Assembly (NCBI GenBank): GCA_945873875.1
Contig: CAMCER010000023.1
Coordinates: 1 to 8,531 of the forward strand
Direction of reading: 5' to 3'
Source: an uncultured Clostridia bacterium
GTDB lineage: Bacteria; Bacillota_A; Clostridia; Peptostreptococcales; Anaerovoracaceae
Length of the DNA: 8,531 bases
Below the pieces are notes generated by a model that ran no database searches, had not been told where the DNA came from, and saw nothing but the letters and a program-made list of their open reading frames with translations. Below, piece after piece: positions 1 to 7,620 of this stretch. A program made the position numbers and the translations under genes. Every line of letters begins with the position of its first letter. Within the stretch, counting starts at the first letter, position 1.

Positions 1-884
1 AATGCGCAATAACATTGACCCAAGCAGAGGCGAAGGAGAAACCGGAAGTCACTCTCAACGGCAAGAACTTCATAGTCTGCGCGAACTCTATGGTCTACTA
101 TGGCGGTCTTGTGGAATATGGAGATCAGAGTAAAGAAGATTTCGGAATGTTCTACAACATGCTCAAGGACAAGGGGTTTAGCGGATATAAAGTAATCGAC
201 TGCACCTACGGAAACCATAGGCTGTCAGACTATACCGCTGCAGGATGCAACACTGCACATAAAGACTGCCCAGGTGTAGGAGTAGATCTACTGAAAGGAT
301 TGGATCTCAAGTCTTTCGACTATGTCATTATATCTGAAGCCGGAAACGACAACAGTAATTTCTACAAAGACGCCATGACATTGTTTGACAGGTTCACCGC
401 AGTGAATAAAGATGTCAAATTAGTGTATATCAACCATATATACAGCGTATATAAAGACCATCAGAACATTCTCACACAGCTGAAAAAGCTACACGATGCC
501 GGTGTTACTATAGTAAACTGCGGACAGCTGGCCTTCGATATTTATACTGACGCCGTCAAAGTTCCAGGAGGAACCGTAACTTACAAAGACCGCTACACTT
601 TCTGTAACCACGCCGGATCGGACACTCATCACCCGAACCCACTCATGGGTTACATTATGACTCAGATGCTTTACGCTGCTCTTAGCGGAGACAACACTCC
701 TGACGCAAACTGGAGTAATCTTATAAAGAGTTGCAAATACAGCAGCAGTCCTATCCCTTACAACGATTATTACGCAAAGTATTATACAACTCCTGCAGAA
801 GTTCCTTTCATGACAGTTATCGACAATGCTGCTGAAATGAAAGGCATTCAAGAACTTATACCGAAATACATAGACAGATTCTAA
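1..884 (+). CDS. Probable secreted SGNH/GDSL-like (DUF4886-type) hydrolase, 5' end missing
   Basis: The frame is open from base 3 to the TAA at 882-884 and has no start inside the window. A TTG at 15 could initiate, but nothing after it resembles a signal peptide, and the residues around it (AITLTQ) look like the last strand of a BACON domain. I therefore read this as the C-terminal part of a longer exported protein. Counting the TTG as residue 1, SGNH-like blocks appear in order: N24-S25 followed by a tyrosine/glycine turn (candidate nucleophile S25, bases 87-89), Y65-G66-N67, a hydrophobic strand ending E108-A109-G110-N111-D112, and D203-T-H205-H206-P-N208 before a terminal helix ending LSG (candidate Asp/His pair, bases 621-632). 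Members of this fold are mostly esterases or acetylhydrolases; the substrate here is unknown. C63, C78 and C85 form a small cysteine cluster. The SGNH assignment is by motif only and is moderately certain; the reading frame is certain. The stop codon overlaps the next start. Confidence 0.72.
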   Translation, partial: CAITLTQAEAKEKPEVTLNGKNFIVCANSMVYYGGLVEYGDQSKEDFGMFYNMLKDKGFSGYKVIDCTYGNHRLSDYTAAGCNTAHKDCPGVGVDLLKGLDLKSFDYVIISEAGNDNSNFYKDAMTLFDRFTAVNKDVKLVYINHIYSVYKDHQNILTQLKKLHDAGVTIVNCGQLAFDIYTDAVKVPGGTVTYKDRYTFCNHAGSDTHHPNPLMGYIMTQMLYAALSGDNTPDANWSNLIKSCKYSSSPIPYNDYYAKYYTTPAEVPFMTVIDNAAEMKGIQELIPKYIDRF

Positions 885-886
885 TG
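882..886 (+). promoter_or_regulatory. TAATG stop-start overlap between hydrolase and regulator genes
   Basis: The stop TAA (882-884) shares its last A with the ATG (884-886) of the regulator gene. That ATG is the credible start because an N-terminal hydrophobic signal follows at once. Such overlaps usually mean co-transcription and often translational re-initiation. The arrangement is seen directly; coupling is inferred. Confidence 0.7.
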
Positions 887-2431
887 TCACGCATCTTTAC
901 GATACTGATTCTGCTGTCGGTGATAACGACTGGCTGTTCCTCTGAACTGAACAAAAAGTTCAAGGAACTGGACCGTGTCATCACTGAACAAGACAGATAC
1001 AACGCGAAGCTTGAGAACGAGGCCGACAGCTTGCATAACATTCTGGACAAGGCCGTTACGGATTCCGTAAAATGGGAATGTTCCGACAAGTTGTTCAAGC
1101 TGTTCAAATACTGGCAGGCAGACTCGGCTTTGACCTACCTCGACAGAATGGATGCGCTGGCAGGCGAAGACTCGGCGAAGATTCTTCATGTGAAACTCGA
1201 GCGTTCGATAGTCGAGGTGCTGCTGAGACGGTATCAGGAAGCGGAATCCATGCTCAAATCCATCGATACTTCGGCATTGACCCAAAAAGAAATGGCCGCG
1301 TACTACAAAGCCGACCTTTATCTCGACGGGATTATGGCGGTGGATGAGATGATTCCGGCCGATGAAAGGAAGGAAATCGTCGAGAAAAGGCATTTGAAAA
1401 GACTGTCTTACATAAACAATCCTGAAATCGAGCCTTTCGAACTTATCCGCAGGAACGGTATGCAGCTGTACGAAAGCGGTCACGCGAAAGAGGCCATCGT
1501 GATACTTCACAAACTGGTGGATGAGACCACTGACATTCAGGAGAAATCTGAAGCGACTTACACTTTGGCCTTCGCTTATGCGTTCACGGGATACCGCGAA
1601 AAAAGAGAATACTGGCTTGCACAGAGCGCTATCTACAGCTTGGAAACACCGATCCGCGCGTCCATGGCACTTTTCGAACTGTCAAACATGCTATTCGAGG
1701 ACAATCAGCTCGGAAATGCCTCCAGATACTGCCAAGTAGCACTCGAAAACGCATTGGCCAGCAAATATAATTCAAGAATCCTGAACTCGGCGAATACTAT
1801 GCTGGATATCGTGAAGGCAGTCGGATTTCAGACGAAGAGGAATAAAATCATCTATATCTGCATCATTATCATACTGTTGGTGCTGTGTATCATGACAGTC
1901 GCTCTCCTGCAACTGTCGTTCCGCCAGCATCGTATCATCAAAAAGAAGAATATCCTTTTGGAGAATGCCAACGAAGCTAAAAACGAATACATTACGAGGC
2001 ATATAACCATGTCCGCATACTACATGGAGGACATCGAAAGGTATCGGCACGAGCTGCGCACCGCGATGAAGACCGGCGGGGTGGATGCCGTGAAAGAGAT
2101 GCTTCGCAAGCCCCCTGAAGAGGTGGTGGACTATAAGAACTTCTATCGGATTTTCGATGATACCTTCCTCGGGCTATACCCCGATTTTCCGGATAGGGTC
2201 AACGCTCTTTTACGTCCCGAGGCACGTTTCACTATGCGTAATGAAAGGGAGTTGACCACCGGACTCAGAATCTTGGCGGCGATAAAGATAGGAATTACAG
2301 ACAGCGGAAAAATAGCCAAATTCCTGCATTGCGCACCGAGTTCCATCTATACACATAGGAGCAAAATAAAGAAAAATGCCCTCTGTCCGCCTGAAGAGTT
2401 CGAAAATGAAATAATGAAGATAACTGATTAA
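884..2431 (+). CDS. Membrane-anchored TPR / HTH transcriptional regulator (DUF6377 family type)
   Basis: This 515-residue protein has the layout of a one-component membrane regulator. Residues 1-18 form a short hydrophobic export signal; C18 follows TTG, a weak lipobox, so lipidation is possible but not convincing. Residues ~24-55 look coiled-coil-forming, and ~55-305 are helical TPR-like repeats, presumably the periplasmic sensor. A strong transmembrane helix spans ~322-344, followed by a basic stretch (RQHRIIKKK) and another coiled segment. The C-terminal region carries the F420-YRIFDDTFLGLYP motif I associate with DUF6377 proteins, then a LuxR/SusR-like helix-turn-helix at ~460-500 (GITDSGKIAKFL, then SSIYTHRSKIKK). 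Expected topology is sensor in the periplasm and HTH in the cytoplasm. It lies 10 bp before the SusC gene, as expected for a local regulator of that locus. The ligand cannot be told from sequence. A hybrid two-component system is ruled out: there are no kinase or receiver motifs. Confidence 0.88.
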   Translation: MSRIFTILILLSVITTGCSSELNKKFKELDRVITEQDRYNAKLENEADSLHNILDKAVTDSVKWECSDKLFKLFKYWQADSALTYLDRMDALAGEDSAKILHVKLERSIVEVLLRRYQEAESMLKSIDTSALTQKEMAAYYKADLYLDGIMAVDEMIPADERKEIVEKRHLKRLSYINNPEIEPFELIRRNGMQLYESGHAKEAIVILHKLVDETTDIQEKSEATYTLAFAYAFTGYREKREYWLAQSAIYSLETPIRASMALFELSNMLFEDNQLGNASRYCQVALENALASKYNSRILNSANTMLDIVKAVGFQTKRNKIIYICIIIILLVLCIMTVALLQLSFRQHRIIKKKNILLENANEAKNEYITRHITMSAYYMEDIERYRHELRTAMKTGGVDAVKEMLRKPPEEVVDYKNFYRIFDDTFLGLYPDFPDRVNALLRPEARFTMRNERELTTGLRILAAIKIGITDSGKIAKFLHCAPSSIYTHRSKIKKNALCPPEEFENEIMKITD

Positions 2432-2441
2432 TTTAGTTTAT
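2432..2441 (+). promoter_or_regulatory. A/T-rich leader before the SusC start
   Basis: The ten bases between the regulator stop and the SusC ATG are nine A/T and one G, with no Shine-Dalgarno sequence. Bacteroidota commonly initiate translation without one and favour A/T-rich leaders, so this fits a normal start. The space is too short for a promoter, so SusC is either transcribed from upstream or from a promoter inside the regulator gene. Confidence 0.5.
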
Positions 2442-5400
2442 ATGAAACACATCTTAACAACACTAATGATGTCACTGATAATCAGCACATCAGTTTCTGC
2501 ACAGACCTTAGGCCCCCTTTCCGGAACGGTCATGGATTCATCCGGAGAGCCACTGATCGGTGCAGGTGTCATCGTGAAAGGAACGACTAATGGAGCCGCT
2601 ACCGATTATGAGGGCAAATACTCGTTGAAAAATATCAAGTTCCCGGCCACTCTGGTCGTGTCTTGTATCGGATACGAGGATATGGAAATTCAGGTTATGG
2701 GAAAAGAACGTATACCTTTCGACATCACACTACAAGATGCCAAAAACATGTTGGATGAAATAGTGGTAGTGGGTTATGGAACGCAGAAGAAGTCCAGTCT
2801 TTCAGGTGCAGTCGGAATCGTAGATGGTGCGGCTTTAGAAAAAAGGCCTGCAGTATCAGCCGCAAATGCACTCCAAGGTGCAGACCCTTCACTTTTCATC
2901 AAGATGGGCAACGGAGGACCTAACAGTTCTCCATCCATAAACATCCGTGGTAGCATCTCAGTAAACGGAGGCTCTCCTCTCGTTTTGGCTGATGGTGTGG
3001 AAGTATCTCTGCAACAGATAAATCCGAATGACATCGAATCTGTATCTGTGCTGAAAGACGCATCCACATGTGCCATTTACGGAGCCAAGGCGTCTGCAGG
3101 TGTAGTCCTTATAACTACGAAACAGGGCAAGACAGGAAAAAGTTCCATAAACTATAACTTCCGTCAGGCATGGATTCAGCCTACCACCAACACTGACTAT
3201 ATCACTTCAGGTTATGAGCACGTCAGTATCGTGAACATGTTCTGCAACCAGTCATTCCATTCTTCCCAGCGTAAAGTCTTCGATTACACTGCAGAAAACG
3301 GCGGCTTGCTTAAACTTTACGAGCGCAGAAATGATAAGACCGAAGACCCTTCAAGACCTTGGATCGTACTCGAAGATGATGGAATCTATCATTACTATGG
3401 AAACTACGACTGGTATCATAATCTATTGAATACTAATCGATCTACCAGCGAACATAACGTTTCCGTTTCTGGAGGTACAGATAAGGTTAAGTATTATGTA
3501 AGCGGCCGTTATTATAATGAAGACGGTATATTCAAAGGTCCTGCAAAAGATACCTATGAAAACTATTCTGTAAGATCTAAAATTACTGCTAAGGTTACTG
3601 ATTGGATAAAGTACTCCAACAATATATCTTACAATATCCGCAACTATAAATGGGGTGGTAACGAAGATATGAATCTTCTCCTTCAGAGAATGTGGTTCGT
3701 ATGCTCCCCTGCCTTCTCTCCAATAAATCCAGATGGTTCTCTCGTCGTATATCCTTCCGAGATAGTCGGTTCTCAGACTGACCTTATGCGTAGCAACGCT
3801 GCCCAAATTTTAGCAGGAAAGAATCATTTCACCAAAAACATAAGCAATTTCGACATGACTCACAGAATAGACATGACGATAGCTAAACATTTGGTACTCA
3901 CAGGCGAATATGATTTCAGACGTTCTGATACATATAATACGAGCAGAACTAACAATTACTATTACGGAACCAAACCTGGCGAGCAGATTATGGTCACAGG
4001 AACTACCAAGTCATACAAAGAGGTACGTTCTTTCCGCAACAGTCATGTATTCAACGCCTATGGTACTTATGAAAACGACTGGAATGGTCATTATTTCAAG
4101 GCTACCGCTGGTATGCAGTACGAAAATTACAGAAGTAACCAACTTTCCATCAAGGCTTGGCCTATCCTGAATGATGCATTCGATTCTTTCGCACAGCTTT
4201 CCCGTGGCGATGACACGACTTATGATGGTCCTAACCAGTCCATCTCCACATTCGCCACATTAGGCGTATTCGGTCGTTTGAACTACGACTGGAAAGGCCG
4301 CTACATCGTAGAAGCAAGTGCAAGATACGACGGAACATCACGTTTTGCATCAGGAAGCAGATGGGGTTTCTTCCCTTCAGCATCAGCTGCATGGAGATTC
4401 TCTGAAGAACCATTCTTCAAACCTGTACTCGATGTTGTAAGCAACGGAAAAATCAGATTTTCAGCAGGTTCGCTCGGAAACCAGCAGGTAAGCAACTATT
4501 ATTACTTGACCAAGGTTTCTTCCGACAATACCATGAGTTATACATTCGACAAAACCAGCAAGGCCGCTTATTCATCGGTAAGTGCACCTGTCTCATCCGG
4601 ACTTACCTGGGAAACTGTTATTACATATGACTTGGGTCTGGATCTGGATTTCTTCGACAACAGACTTTCATTTACCGGGGATTACTTCATCCGTGATACC
4701 AAAGACATGTTGACAGCATCTGTCGAACTTCCAGCCACTTATGGAGCTACCTCTCCAAAGGAGAATTGCGCTAATCTAAGAACCAAAGGATGGGAATTAT
4801 CTATTAACTGGTCTGACAAGTTCAAACTTCTCGGAAGAACGGCAAGTTACTCCATATCATTCGGTATCGGTGACAATAAGACCGTCATCACCAAGTATTA
4901 TAACCCAACTGGAACATTATCAAGTAATTACAAAGGGAAAACTCTCGGTGATATCTGGGGTTACCGAATCGACGGACTCTTTAAATCAGACGAAGAGGCA
5001 GCCGAGTATATGTCCAGAATAGATAGCCATGAAATCCAGCCGGGACCTTATCAGGCTCTTAGTTCAAGCCTTGGAACAGGTCTGAAAGCGGGTGACCCGA
5101 AATTCAGAGACTTGAACAATGATGGTAAAATCACCTCTGGAGCAGGCACCTTGGATGATCCTGGTGACAGGGAAATCATAGGAAACTCCAGACCTCGTTT
5201 CCTATATTCATTCAGACTTGGATTCAACTGGTTAGGATTCGACATTTCAGCATTTTTCCAGGGCATCGGACACCAGAACTGGTACCCTACCGGAGCATAC
5301 GGCGGAAGTGCATTCTGGGGCCCTTATTCATATTCTGAGGTTAGTTTCATCGCCAAGGATTTCATGAAAAGAGTATATGATCCTGAAACAAATACTGACG

Positions 5401-5744
5401 GATATTTCCCACGTCCACGTGCATTCGCTTCATATTCAAGCGGAAACTATAATCTCGGACTAGGACAGCAAAACGACAGATATCTCCAGAATATCGCCTA
5501 TCTCCGTTTCAAGAACTTGACAGTAGGTTATACTCTTCCTGAAAATATCACCAGAAAGTTCTATGTCAGCAAATTGAGAGTATTCTTCACCGGAGAAAAC
5601 CTCTACTACTGGTCACCGCTGAAGAAGCATTGTACTACCATCGATCCTGAGCTCGCAAACGCAAGCAGTCTTAACACGGACAACACAGGTATCGGATATC
5701 TTTACCCACGTACAATATCATTTGGTGTAGATGTAACATTCTAA
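2442..5744 (+). CDS. SusC/RagA-family TonB-dependent outer-membrane transporter
   Basis: This 1100-residue protein is a complete SusC-like importer, the TonB-driven barrel that takes up glycans (or peptides in some relatives) beneath a SusD lid. Residues 1-20 are a signal peptide, probably cut at SVSA/Q21. Residues ~24-103 form the carboxypeptidase-regulatory-like beta domain. The TonB-box-like DEIVVVGYGTQKK lies at 105-117. The plug follows, with S165-INIRG170, PLVLADGVE and the family signature starting D206 (DASTCAIYGAKASAG) and ending ITTKQGK. The rest is beta-barrel and ends in aromatic VTF. D890-LNNDGKIT is the acidic loop typical of the family, here followed by extra residues (SGAGTLDDP) before DREIIG. 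No STN domain precedes the regulatory-like domain, so a role in sigma/anti-sigma signalling is unlikely. It pairs with the SusD gene one base downstream. Substrate unknown; starch itself is not indicated. Base composition dips sharply around 3481-3660. Confidence 0.97.
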   Translation: MKHILTTLMMSLIISTSVSAQTLGPLSGTVMDSSGEPLIGAGVIVKGTTNGAATDYEGKYSLKNIKFPATLVVSCIGYEDMEIQVMGKERIPFDITLQDAKNMLDEIVVVGYGTQKKSSLSGAVGIVDGAALEKRPAVSAANALQGADPSLFIKMGNGGPNSSPSINIRGSISVNGGSPLVLADGVEVSLQQINPNDIESVSVLKDASTCAIYGAKASAGVVLITTKQGKTGKSSINYNFRQAWIQPTTNTDYITSGYEHVSIVNMFCNQSFHSSQRKVFDYTAENGGLLKLYERRNDKTEDPSRPWIVLEDDGIYHYYGNYDWYHNLLNTNRSTSEHNVSVSGGTDKVKYYVSGRYYNEDGIFKGPAKDTYENYSVRSKITAKVTDWIKYSNNISYNIRNYKWGGNEDMNLLLQRMWFVCSPAFSPINPDGSLVVYPSEIVGSQTDLMRSNAAQILAGKNHFTKNISNFDMTHRIDMTIAKHLVLTGEYDFRRSDTYNTSRTNNYYYGTKPGEQIMVTGTTKSYKEVRSFRNSHVFNAYGTYENDWNGHYFKATAGMQYENYRSNQLSIKAWPILNDAFDSFAQLSRGDDTTYDGPNQSISTFATLGVFGRLNYDWKGRYIVEASARYDGTSRFASGSRWGFFPSASAAWRFSEEPFFKPVLDVVSNGKIRFSAGSLGNQQVSNYYYLTKVSSDNTMSYTFDKTSKAAYSSVSAPVSSGLTWETVITYDLGLDLDFFDNRLSFTGDYFIRDTKDMLTASVELPATYGATSPKENCANLRTKGWELSINWSDKFKLLGRTASYSISFGIGDNKTVITKYYNPTGTLSSNYKGKTLGDIWGYRIDGLFKSDEEAAEYMSRIDSHEIQPGPYQALSSSLGTGLKAGDPKFRDLNNDGKITSGAGTLDDPGDREIIGNSRPRFLYSFRLGFNWLGFDISAFFQGIGHQNWYPTGAYGGSAFWGPYSYSEVSFIAKDFMKRVYDPETNTDGYFPRPRAFASYSSGNYNLGLGQQNDRYLQNIAYLRFKNLTVGYTLPENITRKFYVSKLRVFFTGENLYYWSPLKKHCTTIDPELANASSLNTDNTGIGYLYPRTISFGVDVTF

Positions 5745-5760
5745 TATGCAACAATATATG
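5742..5760 (+). promoter_or_regulatory. SusC-SusD junction with two in-frame starts
   Basis: The SusC TAA (5742-5744) is followed after one base by ATG 5746 and, four codons later, by in-frame ATG 5758. The surrounding bases are A/T-rich with no Shine-Dalgarno motif. Starting at 5758 removes MQQY and places MKK directly before the hydrophobic signal core, the commoner form for a lipoprotein signal. Confidence 0.55.
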
Positions 5761-7608
5761 AAAAAGATATTAAACTTGGCACTCGCTCTTGCAGCATTGA
5801 CCTTCACCTCTTGCGACCTCACGAGGCTCTCAGAGGATGATGTGGCTCCTGAGAATTATTTCACTTCGGCCGACGAGTGCAAATTGTGGCTGGATAAATG
5901 CTATGACGACCTTCTGGTGGCACCGAACAGCATCGTCACTTGGGCGGCAGACGACTATGTCATGGCCAACCCTAACGACCTCGTACTCGGCAACAGGCTC
6001 GTAACAGACTCTTATTCAGGCGCTACCGCTTGGGGGTGGGACATTGTACGACGTATAAACATGTTCTTCGAGTACTGCGACAACTGCAAGGACGAGAGCG
6101 CTAAAGAATACTATAAGGGCGTCGCTTATTTCTTCAGAGCACTCGCCTACTATGAGAAGGTAAAGCGCTTCGGAGACATCCCATATTACGACTTCGTAGT
6201 GGGTTCTGCTGACAATGACGCACTCACAAAGCCTCGAGATCCGAGAGGTTACGTCATGCTCCGCGTAATGGACGACTTAGACCATGCCATCGAGCGCCTC
6301 GATGAAAAACATAACGTCGCGAGAGTCAACAAATGGACAGCATTGGCCCTCAAGAGCCGCGCTGCATTATGGGAAGGAACTTGGCGAGTATATCATGCCA
6401 ATGATGATTTCGCACCGAAGAACGACCCTATGGAGTTCCAGGGACAGCCTGTCAGTCTTTCATCTGAATATTTCCTGAAACTGGCTGCTGATGCTGCGGA
6501 ACAGGTAATCGACAACAGCGGCTATACTCTTTATAACGGAAGCGGTAAAGATATGAATTACAGGATGTTGTTCGCGACAGAAGATGCAAGGGAAGATGAG
6601 GTTATGCTCGCCATTCTCTATAACTACAACACGCTGAAATTCGGTCATGCTTTCCAGTCCAAATACTATGAGCAGAGTATCGGATTCACCAGAAGATTCA
6701 TGAATCATTATCTCATGGCTGACGGTTCCAGATTCACTGATAAACCAAATGCAGACAGAATTTGGTACTTGGATGAGGTGGAAGACCGTGACCCGAGATT
6801 GGCTCAGACTGTGCTTTGTCCGGGATATGTACAGTTGGATCAGGACAAGCCTACCATCAACGATCTGGACCACTGCTACACTGGTTACAAGCCTATAAAG
6901 TACATCTATAACCAGGATTGTCTCTCTCAGGGAAAGGCAAACAATGATTTCCCTGTTTTCAGACTTGCTGAGGTCATGCTGAACTTCGCTGAGGCAAAAG
7001 CTGAACTCGGAACTCTGACTCAGGAAGACTTGGACAAGTCCATAAACAAGATCAGAAGCCGCGTGGGAATGCCTGGACTCAAGATAGACACCAGCATTGA
7101 CCCATACATGGAGGAATGCTATCCTAATTATACGAGATCGGCCAGCACTCAGAAGGCGCTCGTACTCGAGGTCCGCAGGGAGAGAACCATCGAACTCGTG
7201 CTGGAGGGATTCAGAATGTTCGACATGCTCAGATGGGGCGAAGGCGCGAAGTTGGTCAATGGCGGGGCATCCGATGCAGCCAGCACAGCTTCTCCTTACT
7301 ATGGTATTTACCTGCCTGGTCCTGGTCTCTACGACATGGATGGCGACGGTAAGGTGGACTTCGAAGTTTATGACGGCACTGCTACCACAACAGGTCTCAA
7401 AAGTATCTCTATAGCAAGCCTTTCAGACAGATTGGTAGACCCTGATGATCCTTACAATGCAGCTCCGAAGAAAGGTTGGCTTACCGGATTCCGTGACCAT
7501 ATAGTTACCTGGGATGAGGGCAAGGATTATCTGAACCCTATACCTAAGAAACAGATTACACTTACCTCCGGGGCTCTCGTCCAGAATCCTGGCTGGGATA
7601 AAGAATAA
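5746..7608 (+). CDS. SusD/RagB-family surface nutrient-binding lipoprotein
   Basis: This 620-residue protein is the partner of the upstream SusC: an outer-leaflet lipoprotein that binds the ligand and closes over the transporter. The N-terminus is a lipoprotein signal ending TFTSC, with C23 the lipidated residue and acidic residues (SEDD, 29-32) shortly after, like the surface-export signals of this phylum. The SusD N-terminal domain shows the helix around R131-ALAYYEKVKRFGDIP146. The C-terminal RagB/SusD domain shows F402-PVFRLAEVMLNFAEAKAE, then R477-RERTIELVLEGFRMFDMLRWG498, and finally YLNPIP at 595 with QNPGW near the end. D530-MDGDGKVD538 is a calcium-loop-like motif in a segment between the last two. 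Two starts are possible: ATG 5746 (one base after the SusC stop) and ATG 5758, which gives a classical MKK signal peptide; I keep the longer form but consider 5758 about as likely. The length is slightly above the usual 500-600 residues. Ligand unknown. Confidence 0.96.
   Translation: MQQYMKKILNLALALAALTFTSCDLTRLSEDDVAPENYFTSADECKLWLDKCYDDLLVAPNSIVTWAADDYVMANPNDLVLGNRLVTDSYSGATAWGWDIVRRINMFFEYCDNCKDESAKEYYKGVAYFFRALAYYEKVKRFGDIPYYDFVVGSADNDALTKPRDPRGYVMLRVMDDLDHAIERLDEKHNVARVNKWTALALKSRAALWEGTWRVYHANDDFAPKNDPMEFQGQPVSLSSEYFLKLAADAAEQVIDNSGYTLYNGSGKDMNYRMLFATEDAREDEVMLAILYNYNTLKFGHAFQSKYYEQSIGFTRRFMNHYLMADGSRFTDKPNADRIWYLDEVEDRDPRLAQTVLCPGYVQLDQDKPTINDLDHCYTGYKPIKYIYNQDCLSQGKANNDFPVFRLAEVMLNFAEAKAELGTLTQEDLDKSINKIRSRVGMPGLKIDTSIDPYMEECYPNYTRSASTQKALVLEVRRERTIELVLEGFRMFDMLRWGEGAKLVNGGASDAASTASPYYGIYLPGPGLYDMDGDGKVDFEVYDGTATTTGLKSISIASLSDRLVDPDDPYNAAPKKGWLTGFRDHIVTWDEGKDYLNPIPKKQITLTSGALVQNPGWDKE
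7333..7359 (+). other. DxDGDGxxD calcium-loop-like motif in the SusD protein
   Basis: Codons 530-538 of the SusD gene read DMDGDGKVD, matching positions 1, 3, 5 and 9 of an EF-hand-type loop. The twelfth position is V541 rather than an acidic residue, so the match is incomplete. Metal binding is inferred. Confidence 0.5.
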
Positions 7609-7620
7609 ACACTGAATGCT

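Noticed and set aside
15..17. TTG at 15 as the true start of the first gene
   Set aside because: The frame is open upstream to the window edge, no signal peptide follows the TTG although the fold is typical of exported proteins, and the surrounding residues look like the end of a preceding domain.
897..937. Regulator as a definite lipoprotein with C18 lipidated
   Set aside because: The residues before C18 are TTG, without the usual L at -3; a cleaved or uncleaved signal is equally possible, so it is not called.
887..1510. 207-codon open frame on the minus strand
   Set aside because: It lies entirely within the regulator gene, lacks recognisable motifs, and the + strand frame has clear signal, TPR, membrane and HTH features.
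1556..1566. TACACTTTG resembling the Bacteroidota -7 element
   Set aside because: The spacing is one base too long, there is no -33 TTTG, and it lies in the middle of the regulator gene far from any start.
2429..2442. TAATTTAG as a -7 promoter element for SusC
   Set aside because: It has a mismatch to TAnnTTTG, no TTTG at the right distance upstream, and would place the transcript start at or past the ATG.
6460..6873. 137-codon open frame on the minus strand
   Set aside because: It is antisense to the conserved SusD coding sequence and shows no domain or credible start context.
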